Origin: an uncultured Ruminococcus sp.
Lineage (GTDB): Bacteria > Bacillota > Clostridia > Oscillospirales > Acutalibacteraceae
Direction of reading: 5' to 3'
NCBI GenBank assembly: GCA_902783815.1
Contig: CACZSM010000172.1
Span: 1-11,041 of the forward strand
DNA: 11,041 nucleotides
This document shows, piece by piece, positions 1-7,714 of this stretch. How positions within the stretch are numbered: position 1 is the first letter of the stretch; each line of letters begins with the position of its first letter. The notes below the pieces were generated by a model. The model did no database searches. It was not told the origin of the DNA and was given only the letters and a program-made list of their open reading frames with translations. The position numbers were made by a program, and so were the translations under genes.

Positions 1-11
1 CTGCGGAGTGC

Positions 12-62
12 GACCAGGGGGCTTTGCCCCACTGGACCCCCACAAGCCTTTGAAAAGGCTTG
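12..62. repeat. REP-like extragenic element with two adjacent hairpins
   Basis: Two hairpins sit side by side. The first is GGGGC-TTT-GCCCC (18-30), extended by CCAG (14-17) against CTGG (32-35) with one bulged A. The second is CAAGCCTT-TGAA-AAGGCTTG (43-62). A C-rich run (37-41) lies between them. The GC-rich first hairpin contrasts with the AT-rich surroundings. The layout resembles short dispersed extragenic elements I associate with Ruminococcaceae genomes, but copy number cannot be judged from one window. It may also act as a terminator or mRNA end for a gene to the left. The left boundary is uncertain because the window starts here. Confidence 0.5.
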
Positions 63-138
63 ACCGAAACTTTTGCCTTTTTGTTGGATATTTTTCTTTT
101 AAAGAAAGTTAAATTTCATGTAAATGAATTATTGGCTG

Positions 139-167
139 TTGATATTTTCCGGGAATTGATGTATAAT
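139..167 (+). promoter_or_regulatory. Sigma-A type promoter of the DJ-1/fau/mltG operon
   Basis: TTGATA (139-144) and a perfect TATAAT (162-167) are separated by 17 bases. Transcription would start near 174, giving a leader of about 44 bases before the ATG at 218. It is the only good promoter seen upstream of the three tightly packed genes. Confidence 0.75.
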
Positions 168-217
168 GTTATTTAGTTGGTTTGAATCTAATTTTTTGAA
201 TGATGGAGGTTTAATTT

Positions 218-763
218 ATGATATATGTTTTTCTCGCTCAGGGTTTTGAAGAGGTAGAGGCTCTTGCGCCTGTGGATATACTTAAAAGAGGCGGAGTTGA
301 AGTCGTTACTGTCGGTGTCGGCAATAAATATATAAAGGGTTCGCATGGTATCACTGTGGCAGCTGATATGGAGGATAAGGAATTCTTTACCGGTGACGAT
401 ATCCAGGGCGTAGTTCTCCCGGGAGGTATGCCCGGTACTATTAACCTTGAAGCTAACAGAAAGGTGATCGATGCAGTAAAATTCTGCAATAACAATGGTT
501 TGCTTGTGGGCGCTATATGCGCGGCTCCGTCTATTCTCGGACACCTTGGATTGCTTGAGGGTAAAAAGGCTACTGCTTTCCCTGGATTTGAAACTGAACT
601 TAAGGGCGCAGTCTGCGAGGGCGGCTTCGTTGAAACAGACGGCAATATCATTACTGCAAAGGGTATGGGTGTTGCTGTGGAATTCGGTCTTGCTCTGCTT
701 GCGTATATTAAGGGTAAGGATATGGCTGAAAAGGTAAAGGCTACTATTCAATGTGCAAACTGA
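218..763 (+). CDS. DJ-1/PfpI (ThiJ/YajL) family protein
   Basis: A 181-residue single-domain protein of the DJ-1/PfpI superfamily, the usual length for YajL/DJ-1-type members. It shows the family signatures. GFEEVEALAPVD near residues 9-20 carries the conserved Glu (E14, equivalent to DJ-1 E18). The PGG at about 68-70 is present. The nucleophile elbow GAICAAPSIL has Cys101 in the place of DJ-1 Cys106. Relatives include cytoplasmic protein or glyoxal deglycase/glyoxalase candidates, chaperone-like proteins and redox sensors, and the exact activity in clostridia is unsettled. The start is fixed by GGAGG at 205-209, eight bases before the ATG. It is the first gene of an operon; its end overlaps the next start by 13 bases, which suggests translational coupling. 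The family call is firm and the biochemical role is not. Confidence 0.93.
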   Translation: MIYVFLAQGFEEVEALAPVDILKRGGVEVVTVGVGNKYIKGSHGITVAADMEDKEFFTGDDIQGVVLPGGMPGTINLEANRKVIDAVKFCNNNGLLVGAICAAPSILGHLGLLEGKKATAFPGFETELKGAVCEGGFVETDGNIITAKGMGVAVEFGLALLAYIKGKDMAEKVKATIQCAN

Positions 764-1335
764 ATGAATTGAAAAACACTGTGCGCGGTCTGAGCAAAAA
801 AAACAGGAAGTCTATGTCCGCTTCGCAGCGCAGCGCTGCTGATAAACTTATTACTGATGCGGCAGTGGATTTGATAAAGAAATTTGACCGTGAAATTCCG
901 GTGTATTGCTATGTATCAATGCCGGAAATGGAGGTCGCTACGGATGGTATAATCCGTTTTGCGATCGAAAGAGGCATGACGGTAATAGTGCCGAAATGCG
1001 TGCGGGAAAATGTACGGCTGGAGCATTATGCGATAAGCTCCCGAAGCTGTCTTGCAAAGGGGTATTACGGTATTGAGGAGCCTGTACCTGAAAAATGCAG
1101 GAGAGTCAATGCGCCGCATAAAGGTATCTGTATTGTGCCGGGACTTGCATTTGATGAGTATGGAATAAGAATGGGCTGGGGTATGGGCTTCTACGACAGA
1201 TTCCTTGAATCGTTTGAGGGGCTTAAGATCGGTCTTTGCTATGAATGTTGTTTGTTCAGCGGCAGTCTGCCGCATGATGAATATGATGCAAAAATGGATA
1301 TAGTGATTTCTGAGAAAATGATCAGGAAAATGTAA
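751..1335 (+). CDS. 5-formyltetrahydrofolate cyclo-ligase
   Basis: A 194-residue cytoplasmic enzyme expected to convert 5-formyl-THF to 5,10-methenyl-THF using ATP (methenyltetrahydrofolate synthetase), salvaging a stored or inhibitory folate. The N-terminus has the usual basic helix rich in K/R (residues 8-34). Near 104-111 is KGYYGIEEP; 130-135 reads PGLAFD; the signature loop GWGMGFYDR is at 142-150, matching the family pattern GxGxGYYDR; and the C-terminal HDEYDAKMD matches the conserved HDxxxD region. The start ATG lies inside the end of the DJ-1 gene (13-base overlap) with only a weak A/G-rich site in front, so translation probably depends on coupling. The nearby ATG at 764 is out of frame. 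The mltG gene follows within about 16 bases. The family is often called fau, ygfA or MTHFS; the symbol is left blank because naming varies. Confidence 0.92.
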   Translation: MCKLNELKNTVRGLSKKNRKSMSASQRSAADKLITDAAVDLIKKFDREIPVYCYVSMPEMEVATDGIIRFAIERGMTVIVPKCVRENVRLEHYAISSRSCLAKGYYGIEEPVPEKCRRVNAPHKGICIVPGLAFDEYGIRMGWGMGFYDRFLESFEGLKIGLCYECCLFSGSLPHDEYDAKMDIVISEKMIRKM

Positions 1336-1351
1336 AGGGGTGTCTGATCTG

Positions 1352-2803
1352 ATGAGCGATGAGCTTGAAGAGTTGAGAAAGAAAAAAATCGAGGGCTTTC
1401 ATCTTGATTTTGATGCTGACAATGAATTCGGAGATTATGAGGTCAGCAGTACAACTGAGGTGAAAACTCAGCCTGAAGCAGAGGATTCCGGTATAGACCT
1501 TGAAAGCGGAAGAATTGACGGTGATTCTGAGGAACTGTCCTCCGGAGATGAAAGTGAGGAGCTTTTAAGCTATAGTCAGGAGCCGGCTGAAAATGAGGAT
1601 GTTGTCCTGAATAAAAAGGAACTGAGGGCTGCAAAAAAGAAGGATAAGAAAAGAAGAAAATATAAGGCGCAAAAAAACAGAGTCATTTTCCGTACAGTAT
1701 GGTTTGCTATGATAGTATTCGTTTCCATAATGATAGGCGAATACCTTTTGGTGGGCGTAAATGATGTATTTGCGATCGGAAGAGAAACTGAAAAGAGTGT
1801 TACCGTTACGATACCAAAGGATGTAACGCTTGAACAGATGACTGATATACTGCTTGAAAACGGTATAATAAAAAATGAGAACTTCTTTAAGCTCGTCGCA
1901 ACGCTTACTAAGGCAACAAGCGGCTTTACTCAGGGTACATTTGAGGTGCCGACAAATAAGGACTATCTTGCTCTTATAAACTATCTCCAGTCGGATCAGA
2001 ACAGAACTGATGTTGTCCGTATCATGTTCAGTGAGGGTCTTACGGTACTTGAATATGCCGATAACCTCGAAAGGAAGAATGTATGCACAGCTGAAGAGTT
2101 CCTTAAAGCCTGCAACAGCGATGAGTTCGATGAGGACTATGAATTCCTTAAGGATATCAAGAATAAGTCAAAGAGGTATTACAAGCTCGAAGGATATCTT
2201 TTCCCTGATACATATGATTTCTATGTAGGCGAGGATGTATCATCAGTTGTGAGGAAGTTCCTTTCAAACTACAGATACAGACTGTACAGGACAAAAGAAC
2301 GCTTTGTCAAGCATGAAAAGAAGCAGACATATGCTGAAAGAGCAGAAACTGTCGGCATGACAATGGAGGAAGTCATCAAAATGGCATCCCTGATACAGGC
2401 AGAGGCAGCAAATAAGGACGATATGTATATTATATCCTCGGTACTGCACAACCGTCTTGCAACAATAGAAAACGGCGGAGAGAATGAGAACGGCGAGGGA
2501 GGACTCGGTTATCTGCAGCTTGACTCAACGGTATTCTATCCGTATCATACAGAGGAGAATGTTCCGGCATCCATAAGGAAGAACTATGTGAGCAAATACA
2601 GCACATATAAATATCAGGGTCTGCCGGAGGGCTCAATATGCAACCCAGGACTTGAAGCAATAAAAGCGGCTCTCAATCCGGAGGATACAAGCTATTATTA
2701 CTTCTGTCATAAGGCAGCAACGGACAATGAACCGGCTGTTCCGTATTACGCAGAAACAAACTATCAGCACTTACTGAATCAGGAAGAAGCAGGACTTCTG
2801 TAA
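1352..2803 (+). CDS. mltG: Endolytic murein transglycosylase MltG (YceG-like)
   Basis: A membrane-anchored lytic transglycosylase that cuts nascent peptidoglycan glycan strands and is thought to set strand length. With the ATG start it has 483 residues. The order is an acidic, low-complexity cytoplasmic region (about 1-85), a strongly basic K/R stretch (about 88-110), one membrane segment (about 112-135), and an extracellular part. The YceG domain shows ASLIQAEAA with the probable catalytic Glu351, the HNRL motif, LQLDSTVFYP, and GLPEGSICNPG followed by AIKAALNP. The upstream in-frame GTG at 1340 has no ribosome site, while AAAGGGG (1334-1340) lies 11 bases before the ATG at 1352, so the ATG is preferred. 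It is the last gene of the operon; a strong terminator begins 7 bases after the stop. The cytoplasmic tail is longer than in E. coli MltG, as is common in Firmicutes. Confidence 0.92.
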   Translation: MSDELEELRKKKIEGFHLDFDADNEFGDYEVSSTTEVKTQPEAEDSGIDLESGRIDGDSEELSSGDESEELLSYSQEPAENEDVVLNKKELRAAKKKDKKRRKYKAQKNRVIFRTVWFAMIVFVSIMIGEYLLVGVNDVFAIGRETEKSVTVTIPKDVTLEQMTDILLENGIIKNENFFKLVATLTKATSGFTQGTFEVPTNKDYLALINYLQSDQNRTDVVRIMFSEGLTVLEYADNLERKNVCTAEEFLKACNSDEFDEDYEFLKDIKNKSKRYYKLEGYLFPDTYDFYVGEDVSSVVRKFLSNYRYRLYRTKERFVKHEKKQTYAERAETVGMTMEEVIKMASLIQAEAANKDDMYIISSVLHNRLATIENGGENENGEGGLGYLQLDSTVFYPYHTEENVPASIRKNYVSKYSTYKYQGLPEGSICNPGLEAIKAALNPEDTSYYYFCHKAATDNEPAVPYYAETNYQHLLNQEEAGLL

Positions 2804-2809
2804 TTCATA

Positions 2810-2835
2810 GGGCGGCGCATAGCGCCGCCCTTTTT
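2810..2835 (+). terminator. Rho-independent terminator of the mltG operon
   Basis: A perfect 9-bp stem, GGGCGGCGC (2810-2818) and GCGCCGCCC (2822-2830), with an ATA loop is followed directly by five T (2831-2835). It ends the three-gene operon. Confidence 0.95.
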
Positions 2836-2943
2836 GCAGCAATAATCGGCTGAAATGATTGAATTAACAAAAAGTTAACAAACTGGATTTAAATAATTTA
2901 CATTTGCCTATGTATGAATTAATAAAAGGGTACTAAAAAGCGC

Positions 2944-2972
2944 TTGCTTTTTTGTATATTATTGTGTATAAT
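2944..2972 (+). promoter_or_regulatory. Distal promoter P1 upstream of the GGDEF gene
   Basis: TTGCTT (2944-2949) and TATAAT (2967-2972) are separated by 17 bases, giving a start near 2979. Its -35 overlaps an AT-rich inverted repeat: AAAAAGC at 2935-2941 and GCTTTTT at 2946-2952. Transcripts from here would carry a leader of about 125 bases that includes the hairpin at 3013-3047. The 2836-3054 gap otherwise holds no gene that I can support. Confidence 0.55.
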
Positions 2973-3012
2973 ATATATATAGTAGTGCCGTTAAAAAGGA
3001 TGATCGGCTTCT

Positions 3013-3053
3013 GCGGAATGTATAAAAATTGTTAATTTAAGTTCCGCTTTTCT
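3013..3053 (+). terminator. Leader hairpin, weak terminator-like
   Basis: GCGGAA (3013-3018) pairs with TTCCGC (3042-3047). An inner AAATT/AATTT helix can form inside the loop. The stem is followed by TTTTCT (3048-3053). It lies between promoter P1 and promoter P2, so it could end a short P1 transcript of about 75 bases or attenuate read-through into the GGDEF gene. The stem has only four G-C pairs and the T tract is short, so termination may be partial. Confidence 0.5.
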
Positions 3054-3054
3054 A

Positions 3055-3083
3055 TTGAAAATTATTGAATGATTTGGTATAAT
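3055..3083 (+). promoter_or_regulatory. Proximal promoter P2 of the GGDEF gene (extended -10)
   Basis: TTGAAA (3055-3060) and TATAAT (3078-3083) are 17 bases apart, and TGG directly precedes the -10 to make an extended TGN -10. The expected start is near 3090, leaving a leader of only about 16 bases with GGGGGG (3094-3099) before the ATG at 3106. The in-frame ATG at 3082 lies inside this -10, so it cannot be the start on P2 transcripts. Confidence 0.8.
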
Positions 3084-3105
3084 GTACTTTATAGGGGGGA
3101 CACTC

Positions 3106-6100
3106 ATGGAATCCTGTTCACAACTTTATACAAGAAAAATAGTTGACTCAATAATACATGGACTGGAACAGCACCACAGCAGTATCCTGTTCGTAAAGCA
3201 TTATAATACTCTCAGCGTTCCTGTTGATGCAATACAGGAGGCTGTTCAGAAATCTGACGGGGATATCGAACTTCTGTATCACGAATTCTCAGCAAGCAGA
3301 ATTCAGGAGGCTTATGAACCTTTCCTCGGCTGGGTCAAGCAATTGTACCTGAAATTCTACTACGATATGCCGATAGATGATTTTCTTGAAAAAGCAGATG
3401 TATATTACCTCAGCCGTTCAACTCTGAAATCATATATATTGACTGGAGAATGTGAAAGAACTGAGGATATTATTATCAGCGAGGTCGATTATGAGAAAAA
3501 ACAGTTTGCAAGATCTCTTGTCAGCCTGTTTTCGTTTATCTCTGAAAAGCATACGCTCCTGCTTGTCCTGAACAGACTGCACCTTGCAGAGAATAGTACG
3601 CTTAATTTCCTTTTGCAGTTTACTTCCAAAACATTTGATAATATATCATTGCTTGCAAATTATAATGAGGCATATGTTACCCCTTCATATACACTTGAAT
3701 TGTGGTCGGAACTGGTACACCAGATAGAGGATCTTAACTATATGCTCGATTGGAATATTCAGGATCCACAGGCTGATATAAATATTATTGAGAGCTTTGA
3801 ACCTAATCTGAATGATTTTAAGGATTATCTTATTAAGATAAATAATATGGTGCTGACTCTCGCTACTAAACAGGCATTGTATTACCTTGATATTATCAGT
3901 GTCCGTCTTGTTACGGAAAAGGTTATGATAAATACAAAGATGCTTGCCCGGTTTTATATGATATATGCGCAGGCGGCTCTGTATAATAAGAATTATACTA
4001 CGGCTCTTATTATGTGTGACAGACTTAAAAATGTCAATAATAAGCACCCGAATATCAGACAGACCTTCTATTATCACTATCTCCTTACTCTTTGTGAGAT
4101 ATATGGCGGTCAGCCAAGTCTTGCAAAGAAAAATGCCGATAAGTGCATGAAGATAGCAAAAAAGAGCGGATCTGAAAAGTATTTTGTTTATGCGAAGATG
4201 CTGTACTATATGTGCAGTCTTAACGGTTTTATGACCTATCTGTGGCCAAGAGTAGATGAAAGCAAGCAAATCATGGAATTCCGTGACCTTGCTGTGAAAT
4301 ACAGGCTGTATAACCATATGGCTCATATTATGTTCTTCGGCTGCGGCAATGATAGGGATAGCTATTCCGGCGATGCCGACAAGTGCGAGAAAAAGGAAAG
4401 CTTTGCCGAAGCTATGACTATTGCCCGTATGATGAAAAATGAAAGGCTTATCATAACGGCGTGGAAAAAGAATGTCTTTCTGGCTCAGGGCTACGGCTAC
4501 TTTTCTTTCGTTGACTACTACTACAAGAAATGTCTTGAGATCATCGAGGGACAAAATGATAAAGATGAGGAAGCGTCTATCTATAATGGTCTTGGCTTTA
4601 ACAGAATAGTAAGCGAGCAGTTTACGCTGGCTAATGACTACTTCAATCGTGCGCTTTATCTTTTCTATAAACTTAAGGATACATATAATGTTGCGGAGAC
4701 ATTGTATAATATGGCAACAAATGCTATACTTTCCTCAAATTATGATATTGCGTATTCGTATCTTCTCCATGTTCTTAAACTGCTTGATGCTAAAAAGATG
4801 CACAGCATGAGAATATGCAATATGTCAAAGCTCTATGGAATGATCGTATATTGCAGCTATAAGATGGGAATAGAATATAATGCTCACTTCTATCTTAATA
4901 AGATGGAAAGAGTGCTGTATCACCTGCTGCACTGCGAGGGCGAGCCAAGCTACTTCCTGTGGGATGACGATATGTTCTTCTACTACTTCGTCAGTGCACT
5001 GCTTGAAAAAGCTGATAATATGGAGCTTGCTCAGCAATATATGGATAAAGCAAAATATCATATGTTCCGTTCCGAGGGTCTTTTGTTCTTTGCCTATGCA
5101 ATGTTTGCAGATGAACAGTATGAGCTGTATATGTCTCAGGGCAGGACGGAAGAGGCTGAAGAGGTACTTGAAACCTGTATTGAGTTCTGCAATAAGCGCG
5201 GATATAAGCATAAGGAGGAAGTGCTGTTTGCAAAGCTGCATAAGCAGTCACTGATCGAAAAGCATGTTCCGCTTCCGCTTACAAGCGTTACAAAGTACCA
5301 GATAGAAGAACTTGCACAGCTTGCTGAAATGGAAATGATGCTTGCCGATAAGACAAAGGGTATCAACTTCCTTCTTTCATGGCAGGAGCTTCTTAATAAG
5401 TCTAATTCTACAACGGATTCTATCATTGAGGATTCAATGATAACTATGCAGAATAACTATAATGTTGACTATATAATCTATGTTGATGTTGTAGATGGCA
5501 AGTCCGTTGTAAGATATAACGGTGGTGAATTTGAATTCAATCAGGCAAATCTTGAAAGCGTAACGCAGTACCTTTCAAAGCATAAGAAGGAATTTGTTGC
5601 ATCAAGATTTGAAAGAGAATTCTACGAATATACGCCAATACTTCAACTCTTTGGTATAAATAATATAGTTTCATTTGCTTGTGTTCCTGTTACAACGGGT
5701 AATGAGCTTACAGGATATATGCTTGCCTGCATAGAGATGCACGAAAATATGACAGGTTCAATATTGTTCCTCGACAGAAATGATCTTACGATCTTTAAAT
5801 TTGCCCTTCGTCAGATGAATGATACAATATACAGACTGAAGGCAAGAGATGAGATCAATAAGATGAACCTTAAACTGCAGCAGAGCGCTATTACTGATCT
5901 GCTTACAGGACTGTATAACAGACAGGGCTTCTCAAAGAGACTGGAGGATTATACGGAACTTGTAAACAGCGGAAAGCGGGAGGATGTCATTGCGACTGTT
6001 CTGTATCTTGACCTTGATAACTTCAAATTCTGCAATGATACCTTCGGACATGATGTCGGAGATGTAATACTGAAAGCATTTTCGAGATTGTTTGAGAAGG

Positions 6101-6465
6101 TTGTGGGAACAAAGGGATATATTGTCCGCTACGGCGGTGACGAGTTCCTTATAGTTCTTCCGGGACTTGATGTTGACGAGGGTGAAGAAATTGCAAAGGC
6201 TGTATATAAGGGAATAGAGGACAGCAATTACTTTATTCCGGAAATAGCTGCAACGATAAAGGAAACTCTGGATGTGCCGGAAAGTCACAGGGTATCGGTA
6301 TCAATAGGCATAGCCGGTATGGAAAAGTACGACAGCTGTAATATGAATATTGCTTTGAAGCACGCTGATACTATGCTTTATACAATAAAGAAGAATGGTA
6401 AGTCTGACTACTGCGTATGGACAGATGATATGGAGTCCGGATGCTCGCTTGAAGGGTCAGATTAA
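3106..6465 (+). CDS. Multidomain diguanylate cyclase: degenerate ATPase-like, TPR-like, GAF-like and GGDEF
   Basis: A 1119-residue protein, probably cytoplasmic because no signal peptide or membrane segment is seen, that likely makes cyclic di-GMP from two GTP. Residues about 1-230 look like the N-terminal ATPase-like module of STAND/AAA-16 regulators, but no Walker A (GxxxxGKS/T) is present and the Walker B-like stretch is LVLNRLHLAENSTLNFLLQF near 153-172, with Asn where Asp is expected. About 240-745 is all-helical with TPR-like pairs, for example ASIYNGLGFNRIVSEQF and YFNRALYLF. About 765-905 resembles a GAF domain, followed by a short helix. About 925-1105 is GGDEF: DLLTGLYNR, LDLDNFKFCNDTFGHDVGD and RYGGDEF with GGDEF at 1010-1014, all key residues intact. 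The RxxD inhibitory I-site is replaced by GTKG. The start is set by GGGGGG seven bases before the ATG. It is monocistronic. The input signal is unknown. Confidence 0.87.
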   Translation: MESCSQLYTRKIVDSIIHGLEQHHSSILFVKHYNTLSVPVDAIQEAVQKSDGDIELLYHEFSASRIQEAYEPFLGWVKQLYLKFYYDMPIDDFLEKADVYYLSRSTLKSYILTGECERTEDIIISEVDYEKKQFARSLVSLFSFISEKHTLLLVLNRLHLAENSTLNFLLQFTSKTFDNISLLANYNEAYVTPSYTLELWSELVHQIEDLNYMLDWNIQDPQADINIIESFEPNLNDFKDYLIKINNMVLTLATKQALYYLDIISVRLVTEKVMINTKMLARFYMIYAQAALYNKNYTTALIMCDRLKNVNNKHPNIRQTFYYHYLLTLCEIYGGQPSLAKKNADKCMKIAKKSGSEKYFVYAKMLYYMCSLNGFMTYLWPRVDESKQIMEFRDLAVKYRLYNHMAHIMFFGCGNDRDSYSGDADKCEKKESFAEAMTIARMMKNERLIITAWKKNVFLAQGYGYFSFVDYYYKKCLEIIEGQNDKDEEASIYNGLGFNRIVSEQFTLANDYFNRALYLFYKLKDTYNVAETLYNMATNAILSSNYDIAYSYLLHVLKLLDAKKMHSMRICNMSKLYGMIVYCSYKMGIEYNAHFYLNKMERVLYHLLHCEGEPSYFLWDDDMFFYYFVSALLEKADNMELAQQYMDKAKYHMFRSEGLLFFAYAMFADEQYELYMSQGRTEEAEEVLETCIEFCNKRGYKHKEEVLFAKLHKQSLIEKHVPLPLTSVTKYQIEELAQLAEMEMMLADKTKGINFLLSWQELLNKSNSTTDSIIEDSMITMQNNYNVDYIIYVDVVDGKSVVRYNGGEFEFNQANLESVTQYLSKHKKEFVASRFEREFYEYTPILQLFGINNIVSFACVPVTTGNELTGYMLACIEMHENMTGSILFLDRNDLTIFKFALRQMNDTIYRLKARDEINKMNLKLQQSAITDLLTGLYNRQGFSKRLEDYTELVNSGKREDVIATVLYLDLDNFKFCNDTFGHDVGDVILKAFSRLFEKVVGTKGYIVRYGGDEFLIVLPGLDVDEGEEIAKAVYKGIEDSNYFIPEIAATIKETLDVPESHRVSVSIGIAGMEKYDSCNMNIALKHADTMLYTIKKNGKSDYCVWTDDMESGCSLEGSD

Positions 6466-6485
6466 AAGTGAAAACAGCATGAAAG

Positions 6486-6511
6486 ATGGGGACACTGAGC
6501 AGTGTCCCCAT
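6486..6511 (+). terminator. Near-perfect palindrome after the GGDEF gene, candidate terminator
   Basis: ATGGGGACACTG (6486-6497) and CAGTGTCCCCAT (6500-6511) form a 12-bp perfect inverted repeat with a 2-base centre. Only a T/A mix (TTATTAAT) follows, not a T run, so it may be a weak terminator, a 3'-end stabiliser, or a block between convergent genes. It begins 20 bases after the GGDEF stop. Confidence 0.55.
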
Positions 6512-6528
6512 TATTAATGCAGCAGGGT

Positions 6529-6571
6529 AAAAAAACTCCCCTCCGGATTTCATCAGAGATCCGGAGGGGAG
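6529..6571 (-). terminator. Rho-independent terminator of the glucokinase gene
   Basis: Read on the - strand, a perfect 13-bp stem (arms at 6559-6571 and 6536-6548, core CTCCCCTCCGGAT) with a 10-base loop is followed by seven T (complement of 6529-6535). On the + strand the stem is followed by AATAAAAAA, so it works only in the - direction. Confidence 0.95.
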
Positions 6572-6599
6572 AATAAAAAAGGAAGGTATGAAAGGAAGC

Positions 6600-7553
6600 T
6601 TATTTGCCGAGGAATGCAGCACCTATGATACCAGCATCATTACCAAGCTCTGCAATACAGATCTTAGTCTGGTTGTCATTGTGCTTAGTGTACCTGTCAT
6701 GCTCGATCTTCTTGATAACAGGTTCAAGTATGTAATCGCCCTGTCTGCTGATGCCGCCGCCGATGCAGAGGATCTCAGGCTGGAATACATTAACAATATT
6801 TGTAAGGCCGCAAGCGAGGTAGTCAAGATACATATCAATTACAGATTTTGCAAGAGGACAGCCCTGCTTAGCAGCATCAAAAGCGGTTTTACCGTCGATC
6901 TTGCTGAGATCGCCGTTAATTGATTTCCAGAGCAGATAGTTCGGAGCCTGCTGAATGGAGCAAGCCTCCTTAGTCATATTGATAAGACCGGTAGCTGATG
7001 AGTAAGCCTCCCAGCAGCCTCTTCTGCCGCAGGTACAGAGACGGCCGTTATGCTGGATAACGGTATGACCAACTTCTGCGCCGGCATAGTTAGAGCCGCT
7101 GTAGATCATGCCGTCGATGATGATACCGCCGCCGACACCTGTGCCGAGAGTAATCATAACGGCATCATTAGCATCTTTTGCAGCGCCAACGCAGTATTCA
7201 CCGTAAGCAGCGGCGTTAGCGTCATTCTCAACATAGATCTTAGTGCCGAGACGCTCCTGCATCATATTTACGATTTCCCAGTTGTGGAATCCGAAGTTAT
7301 TAGCGAACTCAATAACGCCGGTATCGCTGTTTACAGCGCCGGGAGCGCCTATACCGATATATTTGACATCAGCTGTAGTAAGGTTTACTTTAGCGAGAGC
7401 CTCCCTTGCAACGCTTGCCATATCATCACAGATAGCCTCCTGAGTACGGGGAACACTTGTTTTGCACTGAGCCTTTTCGATGATCTTACCGTCCTCATCA
7501 ACAACGCCGGCAACAATATTTGTACCGCCGAGATCAATTCCTAAATAGTACAT
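6600..7553 (-). CDS. ROK-family glucokinase
   Basis: A 317-residue cytoplasmic sugar kinase expected to phosphorylate glucose to glucose-6-phosphate with ATP. It shows the ROK features in order: the phosphate loop GIDLGGTN (5-12); sugar-binding ENDANAAAYGE with catalytic Asp111; LGTGVGGG (136-143); GAEVGH with Glu160 and His163, leading into the zinc site CTCGRRGCWE with Cys173, Cys175 and Cys180; and IGGGIS in the C-terminal half. The length matches Gram-positive GlkA/GlcK. An in-frame TTG extends the frame to 7574, but GGAGG (7563-7567) sits nine bases before the ATG at 7553, and that ATG gives the standard start. It is transcribed alone, from its own promoter to its own terminator. The response regulator gene lies upstream on the same strand with no clear terminator between them, so read-through is possible. 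A related ROK sugar kinase is the main alternative; ROK repressors are excluded by the absence of a DNA-binding domain. Confidence 0.92.
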   Translation of the reverse strand: MYYLGIDLGGTNIVAGVVDEDGKIIEKAQCKTSVPRTQEAICDDMASVAREALAKVNLTTADVKYIGIGAPGAVNSDTGVIEFANNFGFHNWEIVNMMQERLGTKIYVENDANAAAYGEYCVGAAKDANDAVMITLGTGVGGGIIIDGMIYSGSNYAGAEVGHTVIQHNGRLCTCGRRGCWEAYSSATGLINMTKEACSIQQAPNYLLWKSINGDLSKIDGKTAFDAAKQGCPLAKSVIDMYLDYLACGLTNIVNVFQPEILCIGGGISRQGDYILEPVIKKIEHDRYTKHNDNQTKICIAELGNDAGIIGAAFLGK

Positions 7554-7590
7554 AAGGTATATCCTCCAATACAAAAATTTTCGTTATCTT

Positions 7591-7619
7591 ATTATAACAT
7601 ATAGCAGAATTGAATAAAA
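7591..7619 (-). promoter_or_regulatory. Promoter of the glucokinase gene (extended -10)
   Basis: On the - strand, TGTTATAAT (complement of 7591-7599) is an extended -10. The hexamer 17 bases further upstream is only TTTTAT (7614-7619), weak as a -35. The leader is about 30 bases to the ATG at 7553. The rest of 7620-7714 is AT-rich and holds no gene or strong hairpin. Confidence 0.6.
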
Positions 7620-7714
7620 GAAAAATATTTAAATTATTTTATTTTAGTCGCTTTGCACAACATTTAAACCTGATAAATGGTTATTTTGCCCATTGAAAAT
7701 AGTAAGTAAAATAG

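Noticed and set aside
2870..2882. Repeated AACAAA/GTTAAC words after the mltG terminator
   Set aside because: They are short AT-rich words with no constant spacing and are likely chance.
3000..3035. 11-codon ORF (ATG 3000) in the cyclase leader after an AAAAAGG run
   Set aside because: The purine run touches the ATG with no spacer and the ORF is too short to separate from chance.
3685..4554. 289-codon open frame on the - strand inside the cyclase gene
   Set aside because: It is the antisense shadow of a gene with clear domains on the + strand. It has no promoter or ribosome site, and its composition is what reversed codons would give.
7620..7714. Possible terminator after the response regulator gene
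   Set aside because: Only a 5-bp AATGG/CCATT hairpin without a T run is visible, so no terminator is called.
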